Source: DATKCN01 sp035513175
GTDB lineage: Bacteria; Chloroflexota; Chloroflexia; Thermomicrobiales; CFX8
Reading direction: 5' to 3'
Length of the DNA: 24,184 nucleotides
Assembly: GCA_035513175.1 (NCBI GenBank)
Contig: DATKCN010000232.1
Span: forward strand, 1-24,184
Under the pieces are notes generated by a model. It did not search any database and was not told where the DNA came from. It saw nothing but the letters and a program-made list of their open reading frames with translations. Position 1 is the first letter of the stretch. Every line of letters starts with the position of its first letter. The translations under genes and the position numbers were made by a program. Positions 15,633-21,726 of this stretch are shown here, in pieces.

Positions 15633-16157
15633 CTAAACACGTCGCGGAGCCCAACGGTCGAACACGAGCATCACTCCATATGCGAGCGGCACCAGCAAGG
15701 CGTTCAGCAGCGACGTCATCAGCGCCAGCCGGACAAAGCTCACAGCGTCCGTGCCGCTGCCGGCGAGCGAGTCCATGAGCAGCACGACGACGTTGTAGCC
15801 CAGCGTAGCGACGATGACGGTGACCAGCGGCAGGATCGCGCCGGAGCGAAACAGCTTGCCCCGCGTCAACCCGCCGACGAGCGCGACGATCATGAGCGCC
15901 AGCGAATGGGCGCCGATCAGCTCCATCGAGACGATGTCGAGCCAGACGCCGAGGCCGAAAGCCCAGCACAGGCCCTCGAACACGCCATGCGTCGCGCTCC
16001 ACAGCAGCAGCAGCACGAGCGAGAAGTCGGGCAGCACGCTCATCAGATTGAGAGTCGGCAGGAACGTTGCCTGAAGCAGCGCCGTCGTCACAAGCAGCAA
16101 CCCGAAGAACAGTCTCGCTGCGGTTCGATCGTCACGCGGCGCGCCCGAAACTGCCAT
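15633..16157 (-). CDS. mreD: Rod shape-determining protein MreD
   Basis: 174 residues, nearly all hydrophobic, with five to six membrane helices (for example LFFGLLLVTTALLQATFLP, SLVLLLLWSATHGVFEGLCW, ILPLVTVIVATLGYNVVVLL and a final NALLVPLAYGVMLVF). The order, length, LPDFSLVLLLLW segment and the GLGVWLDIVSM motif after the second helix are typical of MreD. It is an integral part of the elongasome linking MreC/PBP2 to the membrane. Sequence divergence in this family is high, and the adjacent mrdA strengthens the call. ATG 16157 is preferred, with GAGGAC about seven bases upstream; the longer GTG 16202 frame adds a Gly/Arg-rich stretch unlike the family. It is the first gene of the block; mreB and mreC are absent upstream. 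Confidence 0.88.
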   Translation of the reverse strand: MAVSGAPRDDRTAARLFFGLLLVTTALLQATFLPTLNLMSVLPDFSLVLLLLWSATHGVFEGLCWAFGLGVWLDIVSMELIGAHSLALMIVALVGGLTRGKLFRSGAILPLVTVIVATLGYNVVVLLMDSLAGSGTDAVSFVRLALMTSLLNALLVPLAYGVMLVFDRWAPRRV

Positions 16158-16224
16158 TGAATGTCCTCGTCCCCGTCCCCGCGAGGCATCCCAGGGCGCC
16201 ACTCAACCGTCGACACATAGGCAC

Positions 16225-16233
16225 ATGATACCA
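16225..16233 (-). promoter_or_regulatory. Possible extended -10 element upstream of mreD
   Basis: On the minus strand TGGTATCAT fits an extended -10 (TGn plus TATCAT, five of six). It would start transcription about 60 bases before the mreD ATG. No recognisable -35 lies at normal spacing, which is tolerated for extended -10 promoters. Tentative. Confidence 0.3.
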
Positions 16234-16259
16234 CAGCAGATTGGAGGCGAACGTACGCG

Positions 16260-16364
16260 GTGAGCGAGGGCCGGGGGATGAGGGCCGAGGGCCGAGGAGT
16301 GGATCGACGCGAGCCCCGCACTCACTCCCCCGGCCCTCATCCCCCGGCCCTCGGCCCTCGTCAC
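16260..16364. repeat. Large GC-rich inverted repeat between mreD and the amidohydrolase gene
   Basis: A perfect 23-base inverted repeat pairs 16265-16287 with 16331-16353. An outer, imperfect pair GTGAGCGAGGG (16260-16270) and CCCTCGTCAC (16355-16364) brackets it in an alternative register. Both arms are made of GAGGGCCG-type units repeated two to three times, so several registers can pair. It lies between divergent promoters, not after a gene, so it is not a simple terminator. It resembles a dispersed intergenic palindrome. Confidence 0.7.
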
Positions 16365-16421
16365 AAAACTGTGCGACTATACCGGCGGTCGAATTGGTAG
16401 TGGGAGAAGGGTTGATGCGCA

Positions 16422-17627
16422 ATGGCGATATCGACGTTTCTGGCAGCCAGGCTGTTTGACGGGACCGGCGCGCAAGCGATCCAGAACGCGTTCCTGCGGG
16501 TCGAGGACGGCAGGATCAAGGACGTGGGGCGGCGTGAGGACCTCGGCTCAGCCGCCGCCAACGCGCGCGACTTCGGCGACGCGACGCTGCTGCCGGGGCT
16601 GGTGAACATGCACACGCACCTGACGTGCAGCATGAGCGAACAGACGCTGGCCGACGCGTTGAACGATTCCTACGAGGTCAAGATGATGCGCGCCGTCGAG
16701 AACGCGCGCGCCTCGCTGCTCTCCGGCGTGACGACAATCCGCGACTGCGGCACCCTCAACGCCATCGTCTTCGCCATTCGCGAGGCGTCGGCGCAGGGCA
16801 TCATCACAGCGCCGCATGTGTGGGCCAGCGGCGACGTGCTGACCTCGACGGGCGGGCACTGCTACTTCTTCGGCGTCGAGTGCGACACCGCCGAGGAGGC
16901 CCGCTGGGCGGTGCGCCACCAGGTCAAGGACGGCGCCGATTACATCAAGGTCATGGCGACAGGCGGCGGGCTGACGCCGAACACCAACCCCGGTGAGCCG
17001 CAGTTCACTGAGGACCAGATGATTGCGATTGTCCAGGATTCAGAGCGCATCGGCAAGTACGTGGCGGCCCACTGCCACGGCACGCCGGGCATCCGCAACT
17101 CGATCGCCGCCAGGGTGCGCACGATCGAGCACTGCTCGTTCATGGTCCCGCACGGCAGCGGCATCCAGTACGAGCAGGACGTCGCCGACGCGGTGGCCGA
17201 AACCGGCATCTACGTCTGCCCGACGATCGGCGTCGGTGAGCGGGCGCGGCGCATGATGGAGGAGCAAGGGCGGGACAACCCGTTCGCCGCGATCCGCCAC
17301 GAACGGCTGGACAACATGCGTAAACTGGTCGAATCCGGCGTGAAGTTCGTGTCCGGCAACGACGCGGGGATGATGATGACCGGCTTCGATGACTTCCAAC
17401 TCGACCTGGAGCTTTTGGTCGAGCATGTCGGCATGTCGTCGGCTGACGCGATCGTGACTGCCACCGGACGCGCCGCCGAGGCGATCGGCTCCGATGACTT
17501 CGGCGTGCTCCAGCCGGGCCGCCGCGCCGACGTGCTGGCCGTGCGTGGCAACGCGCTGGACGACATCGGCGCGCTGCGCAACCTCAGGATGGTGATGAAG
17601 GCAGGGCAGATCGTAGTGGAGCGGTAG
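16422..17627 (+). CDS. Metal-dependent amidohydrolase (imidazolonepropionase/Xaa-Pro dipeptidase-like)
   Basis: 401 residues. A small N-terminal beta domain leads into the TIM barrel at LLPGLVNMHTHL, with metal ligands H64 and H66. DYIKVMATGG supplies K176 in the position of the carboxylated bridging lysine; AHCHG (H217/H219) and TIEHCS (H237) give the next ligands, and SGNDAGM (D314) the catalytic aspartate. The C-terminal GVLQPGRRADVLAVRGN returns to the beta domain, as in the amidohydrolase_1 family. This binuclear site type cleaves amide bonds in dipeptides, N-acyl amino acids or cyclic amides; the substrate is not readable. ATG 16422 follows GGAGAAGG at a slightly long 11-base spacing. 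It converges on the serine hydrolase, and mreD is divergent upstream. Confidence 0.92.
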   Translation: MAISTFLAARLFDGTGAQAIQNAFLRVEDGRIKDVGRREDLGSAAANARDFGDATLLPGLVNMHTHLTCSMSEQTLADALNDSYEVKMMRAVENARASLLSGVTTIRDCGTLNAIVFAIREASAQGIITAPHVWASGDVLTSTGGHCYFFGVECDTAEEARWAVRHQVKDGADYIKVMATGGGLTPNTNPGEPQFTEDQMIAIVQDSERIGKYVAAHCHGTPGIRNSIAARVRTIEHCSFMVPHGSGIQYEQDVADAVAETGIYVCPTIGVGERARRMMEEQGRDNPFAAIRHERLDNMRKLVESGVKFVSGNDAGMMMTGFDDFQLDLELLVEHVGMSSADAIVTATGRAAEAIGSDDFGVLQPGRRADVLAVRGNALDDIGALRNLRMVMKAGQIVVER

Positions 17628-17691
17628 GGAACCCCACCCCAACCCCTCTCCGCGCCGGGGAGGGGTTGGGGTGGGGCTGGGGAGGGGTTCC
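17628..17691. terminator. Compound hairpin, probable two-way terminator
   Basis: CCCCACCCCAACCCCTC (17632-17648) pairs perfectly with 17660-17676 (17 bases, 11-base loop). A competing outer pair joins GGAACCCC (17628-17635) with GGGGTTCC (17684-17691). The whole 64-base space between the convergent stop codons is taken up by this structure, so termination in both directions is likely. Confidence 0.6.
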
Positions 17692-18762
17692 TCAGCGCAG
17701 CGCAGCAAGCACCTTGCCGAAGAACGCGTCGCGATGCTCGCCTTCGAGCCAGCGGACGACGACGACCAGGCCGTGGTCCGGCGAGATCCAGATGTAGTTG
17801 CCGCCCGCGCCGTGGGCCGCGAAGCAGTTTTCCGGGCAACTCGGGTACAACGCCCGCCTCGGATTCAGCCACCACATGTAGCCGTAGGTCGGTTCGCAGG
17901 CGCTGGGCGTGGTAGCTTCCGCAATCCACTTTTCGGAGATGAGCTGCCGGCCGTTCCAGTTGCCACCGGCGAGGAACAGATGGCCGAAGCGCGCGTGATC
18001 GAGGCTGTTAATCCAGATGCCCCCGCCGAAGTGGCTGCCTCCGCTGACCGACTGCATGCGCTTGCCGTCGATGTCGACGTATGAAGTGCTGTAGCCGTGC
18101 CATTGCCACGTGTCACTCCCGCCGATGGGGTCCATGACGCGTTCCTTGAGGACCTCGGGCAGCGGGCGGCGCCATACGTGTAGCAGCGCGAATCCCAGCA
18201 GGTTCACCCGCACGTCGTTGTACTCGTAGAGCGTGCCGGGCGTTTGAATCTCGCGGTCTACGCCCTTCCTGCGGTCGGCGGTGTCGTTCTTGTCAAACAA
18301 CTTCCCGACCCACTCGCTCGTCTGCTGCAACAGCATGCGCCAGGTGATCTGGCCGTTGTGGTCGCCCTGGAAGTGCTCGGTAGGCACGTACTCACGGACG
18401 AGGTCGTCAACGTCGCGGATCAGCCCGTCATCGAGCGCCAGCCCTGCCATCGTCGAGAGATAGCTCTTGGCGACGCTGTAGGTCATGTCAATCTGGGCTG
18501 TGTTTCCCCAGTCTGTCACAATGCGCCCATTGCGCAGGATCAGCCCATGCATTGGCCCCTTGTCCTTCAGTGGCCCGACAACGTCGTTCTGCGGCAGGCT
18601 GAGGTCGACGCGGTCGTAATGGCCTTTGGTGGTCTCGTTGGCAAGCGCGAAATTAACCGCTGCCTGCAATGCGTCCGGATCGAACCCGGCGTCCTCGGGG
18701 CGCTGGCGCTCCCACGAGTCGCCAGCGGCTGGGAAGTAGTGTCCGCGTTCGGTGGCTGTCAT
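17692..18762 (-). CDS. Serine hydrolase of the beta-lactamase/esterase fold
   Basis: 356 residues without a signal peptide, hence probably cytosolic. The nucleophile motif is SVAKS (S96, K99). The second motif aligns as Y182-N-D in LYEYNDVRVNLL where most relatives have Y-x-N. A late AAHGAGGNYIWIS takes the place of the K-T-G motif, as in class C-like esterases. The GGIWINSLDHARFGHLFLAG segment is typical of the Beta-lactamase superfamily (Pfam). It more probably cleaves an ester or small amide than acts as a drug-resistance beta-lactamase. The ATG at 18762 has a strong GAGGAG five to six bases upstream. An MFS transporter gene ends 66 bases upstream on the same strand, and the two may be cotranscribed. 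Confidence 0.88.
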   Translation of the reverse strand: MTATERGHYFPAAGDSWERQRPEDAGFDPDALQAAVNFALANETTKGHYDRVDLSLPQNDVVGPLKDKGPMHGLILRNGRIVTDWGNTAQIDMTYSVAKSYLSTMAGLALDDGLIRDVDDLVREYVPTEHFQGDHNGQITWRMLLQQTSEWVGKLFDKNDTADRRKGVDREIQTPGTLYEYNDVRVNLLGFALLHVWRRPLPEVLKERVMDPIGGSDTWQWHGYSTSYVDIDGKRMQSVSGGSHFGGGIWINSLDHARFGHLFLAGGNWNGRQLISEKWIAEATTPSACEPTYGYMWWLNPRRALYPSCPENCFAAHGAGGNYIWISPDHGLVVVVRWLEGEHRDAFFGKVLAALR

Positions 18763-18828
18763 GTGTGCTCCTCATCAACGTGCCGGCTGATTCTCCCTCG
18801 CGTGCAGGATAGCACCATGCGCGTCGCG

Positions 18829-20058
18829 TCAGGCGGATCGCAGCGAGTGCATTCGCAGCGCTGCGACCGCCGTCAGGGCCGTGGCGATGAGACAGGAGAT
18901 GGAGACAGCCCACGGCGCGCCGTACTGCTGGGCCAACGCGCCAAGCGCGATCGCGCCGAAGGGGGTGAAGCCGTTGGTGAGCATGTAGATCGCCATCACG
19001 CGGCCCCGCACCCTGGCGTCGGTCAGCAATAGCATGAGGGCGCTGGTGAGGGAGCCGAAGATCGAGCCGGTGACGCCGGCCAGGAACAGCCCCAGCATCG
19101 CCAGGATCGGGAGCGGGCTGGCCGCGAATCCGGCCAACGCGGCGCAGTAGACGACGGTCAGGGCCATGACCGCCAGCCCCTTGCGTTGGACGCGATCCAT
19201 CGTGGCGGCCGCCAGCGCGCCGAGCAACGCGCCGAGACCGCTGGCCGCCATCAGCAGGCCCAGCCCGCGTGGCCCGATGTCGAACACGTCGCGGGCAAAG
19301 ACCGGCATCAGCTGCATGTATGGGTAGACGAGCACCGAGGGTATGGCCGTGAGGACGATCAGCGAACCCAGCGCAGGGCGCTTGCGGACCTCGCGCCAGC
19401 CGTCGAGCAGTCCTCCGGTCGCGACGCCACTGAGCTTGGACGCCAACGGCTTGATGCGCACGCTGACCAGCAACGCGGCCAGCAATGCTCCCGCCTGGAT
19501 GAAAAAGCAGGCCGCCACGCCGAGCGTGGCGATCACTACGCCCGCGACGGACGGCCCGATGATGCGCATCGCGTTGCTGCCGGCAGAGTTCAGCGCGACG
19601 GCGTTGGCCATGTGTTCGCGATTCACCAGGGCCGGGACGAGGGTCTGCCGCACCGTCTGATTGAGGGCCATGATCGTGCCGGACAGACCGGCCGCGATCA
19701 GCAGGTGCCAAGGGCGCGCCAGGTCGAACATGATCATCACCGCCAGCACGGCTGCGACGAGCATCGACGACCATTGCGAAAAGAGCAGCACCTTGCGCTC
19801 GTCGGCGCGGTCGACCAGCGCCCCGGCCGGCAGCGCGACGATCAGAAACGGAATGCCGGACGCAAAGGCGATCATCCCGACCATGAACGGCGAGTCGGTC
19901 AGCACAAGCATGTGCCAGCCGAGCGCGATGTTCTTCATCCACTGGCCGAGGAACGTAAGCACCGTGCCGAGCCAGAGCAACCGGAATGCTGGATACAGGC
20001 GCAGCCCGATGAACATCGAGCTGCGCGGCGGCGCGGGCGCTACCGGGGTCGCGTTCAT
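18829..20058 (-). CDS. MFS transporter, EntS-like (MFS_3) exporter
   Basis: 409 residues from ATG 20058 with about 10-12 membrane helices. After a short cytosolic lead (MNATPVAPAPPRSSMF) comes FRLLWLGTVLTFLGQWMKNI, then the MFS loop GALVDRADERKVLL between helices 2 and 3, and the pattern AGLSGTIMALNQTVRQTLVP followed by NAVALNSAGSNAMRIIGPSV, which is characteristic of the EntS/MFS_3 branch. A cytosolic middle loop (about residues 190-215) separates the two halves. It probably exports a small molecule using the proton gradient; the substrate is unknown. The frame is open to 20340, but the extension is Arg/Cys/Ala-rich and unlike a transporter. The ribosome site before 20058 is weak. It is divergent from the split-barrel gene across 199 bases. 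Confidence 0.9.
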   Translation of the reverse strand: MNATPVAPAPPRSSMFIGLRLYPAFRLLWLGTVLTFLGQWMKNIALGWHMLVLTDSPFMVGMIAFASGIPFLIVALPAGALVDRADERKVLLFSQWSSMLVAAVLAVMIMFDLARPWHLLIAAGLSGTIMALNQTVRQTLVPALVNREHMANAVALNSAGSNAMRIIGPSVAGVVIATLGVAACFFIQAGALLAALLVSVRIKPLASKLSGVATGGLLDGWREVRKRPALGSLIVLTAIPSVLVYPYMQLMPVFARDVFDIGPRGLGLLMAASGLGALLGALAAATMDRVQRKGLAVMALTVVYCAALAGFAASPLPILAMLGLFLAGVTGSIFGSLTSALMLLLTDARVRGRVMAIYMLTNGFTPFGAIALGALAQQYGAPWAVSISCLIATALTAVAALRMHSLRSA

Positions 20059-20257
20059 CGACGCCGCCCGCTGCGAGGGTGGATGCGGTGGCGATCTCGA
20101 CGTGACGTGTCGTTTCCCTTCCCTCGACGCTCGATCCACGCGCCGGTGGACAGCGGCAGCGGATTGGACTATACCCTGACGATCGCACGCGGGCGATTGC
20201 CAGCGGCACACGGACTCGCAGGCCAGACACACGGCCCCGGCAGCGTGAGGAGTGCCC

Positions 20258-20716
20258 GTGTCAACAGCGTGGGGATCGTTCGAATCGAGCGCGCGGCCGC
20301 TGGCGGCTGCCGGACACAGACTGATGCACGCGACGGGCATCGCGTTCCTCGCGACCGTGCGCCGGGATGGATCGCCCCGGCTTCATCCGGTCGTCCCGAT
20401 CTTCGCCGGCGACGGGCTATACGTGTTCGTGAGCCATGCGTCGCCGAAGCGCCACGACCTGACGCGCGACGGCCGTTTCGCGCTGCACGCGTCGCTGGGC
20501 CCCGACGACGAGGAGTTCGTTATCACGGGCTTCGTGGCGCGCGTTGACGACGCTGACCAGCGCGCCCGCGTTCAATCGGCGGCGGCTCACGCCATTCACG
20601 ACGGGGACATCCTGTTCGAGTTTCGAATCGAGCGCTGCCTGCACACGGTTTGGGAACGGGTCGGCCAGCCGGACACGAATCCATTGCGGACGCGCTGGGC
20701 GGTGAGCGATCACTGA
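20258..20716 (+). CDS. Pyridoxamine 5'-phosphate oxidase-like FMN/F420 split-barrel protein
   Basis: 152 residues. TGIAFLATVRRDGSPRLHPV is the typical first beta hairpin of the split barrel, followed by LYVFVSHASPKRHDLTRDGR (the K-x-x-D-L flavin-phosphate contact region) and EEFVITGFVARVDD. A C-terminal RCLHTVWERVGQ closes the barrel. Members bind FMN, F420 or heme and carry out small redox reactions; the cofactor cannot be decided by eye. GTG 20258 is chosen because GAGGAG lies five bases upstream; GTG 20252 overlaps that site. The stop codon overlaps the convergent dehydrogenase stop by seven bases. Confidence 0.82.
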   Translation: MSTAWGSFESSARPLAAAGHRLMHATGIAFLATVRRDGSPRLHPVVPIFAGDGLYVFVSHASPKRHDLTRDGRFALHASLGPDDEEFVITGFVARVDDADQRARVQSAAAHAIHDGDILFEFRIERCLHTVWERVGQPDTNPLRTRWAVSDH

Positions 20717-21717
20717 CGTGGTCGGATGAGCTCATTGAGGTTGACGACGTGCCGAGGCTCGCCCTGAAACATCCGAGCCAGGTTGTCGACGGCCATGCGC
20801 ACCGAGCGCCCCGATGCTTCCGGAGTCCGGAAGCCGATGTGGGGTGTCAGAATCACGTTCGGCAGGGCGCGCCACGGGTTGTCCGGCGGCAACGGCTCGG
20901 AGGAAAAGACGTCCAGCGCGGCCCCGCCGATGCGGCGTTCCCTCAGCGCGTTGAGCAACGCGTCCCCATCGACCAGCTCCGCCCGCGCCGTGTTAATCAG
21001 AAACGCTCCCGGCTGCATGCGCCTCAGCAGCGAGGCGGACACGATGCCGGTGGCTTCCGGCGCCGGGGCGAGATGCAGCGACACGATGTCGGAAGCCGCG
21101 AACAGGTCCTCGAGGGAGGCGTATGTCGCTCTCGCGAGCGCGAGACGCTCCGGCGTCGGCTCGCGTGTCCAGGCGAGCACGCGCATGCCCAGCAGCCCGC
21201 CGAGCTGGGCGACCCGCGTGCCGATGCCGCCGAGTCCCACGACGCCGAGGGTCTTGCCAGCCAGCTCGACGCCGCGCACATCGTCACGTGGCCAGTCGCC
21301 CCGGCGGATCTCGGCGTCGAGCGCCACCGTGCCACGCGCCAGCGCCAGGATGAGGCCGAGCGTGTGCTCCGCGACCGCGTCGTTGCCATAGCCCGGCGTG
21401 TTGCAGACACGGATGCCGAGCGCGCTGGCGAGCGGCACGTTCACGAACGTGTGCACGCCGCTTCCGACCCACGACACCGCTTTCAGATTCGGACTCTCGC
21501 GCAGCACGCGGTCCGGCAGCGACCAGAGCAGGAGCAGCCCTTCCGCGTCGCCGACGCGCCGCAGCCACTCGTCGTCGTCGCCGGGCGTGCCGTTATGCCA
21601 GTTGACGCGCACGCCCTCCGCGTCGAGGCTGTCGAGCATCTCCTGACCGATCAGGTCGCGATAGCCCTCGTCCCCGTCGGCGCAGGCGATGGTGTAGCGC
21701 GTCGTTGTCACGGTCAC
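20710..21717 (-). CDS. D-2-hydroxyacid dehydrogenase family protein
   Basis: 335 residues. The NAD-binding Rossmann site is TLGVVGLGGIGTRVAQL. The catalytic triad of the family is present: Arg in LINTARAELVDGDALL, Glu in VFSSEPLPPDNPW and His in ILTPHIGF. The N-terminal catalytic half contains VSWVGSGVHTFVNVP and CNTPGYGNDAVAEHTLGLIL, close to the usual G-x-G-x-x-N-V-D and N-x-P-x-x-x-x-x-x-V-A-E-x-x-x motifs. It should reduce a 2-keto acid or oxidise a D-2-hydroxyacid with NAD(H); phosphoglycerate, glyoxylate and other substrates cannot be told apart. Starts are GTG 21717 or GTG 21711, both with weak ribosome sites. The gene begins 10 bases after the stop of the LuxR-type regulator, so cotranscription and probable translational coupling are inferred. 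Confidence 0.9.
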   Translation of the reverse strand: MTVTTTRYTIACADGDEGYRDLIGQEMLDSLDAEGVRVNWHNGTPGDDDEWLRRVGDAEGLLLLWSLPDRVLRESPNLKAVSWVGSGVHTFVNVPLASALGIRVCNTPGYGNDAVAEHTLGLILALARGTVALDAEIRRGDWPRDDVRGVELAGKTLGVVGLGGIGTRVAQLGGLLGMRVLAWTREPTPERLALARATYASLEDLFAASDIVSLHLAPAPEATGIVSASLLRRMQPGAFLINTARAELVDGDALLNALRERRIGGAALDVFSSEPLPPDNPWRALPNVILTPHIGFRTPEASGRSVRMAVDNLARMFQGEPRHVVNLNELIRPRQ

Positions 21718-21726
21718 GAACTCATT

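Noticed and set aside
18653..20230. Minus-strand frame of 525 codons overlapping the MFS gene in another phase
   Set aside because: The MFS reading frame has clear transmembrane helices and motifs; this one is Arg/Gly-rich and also runs into the serine hydrolase gene.
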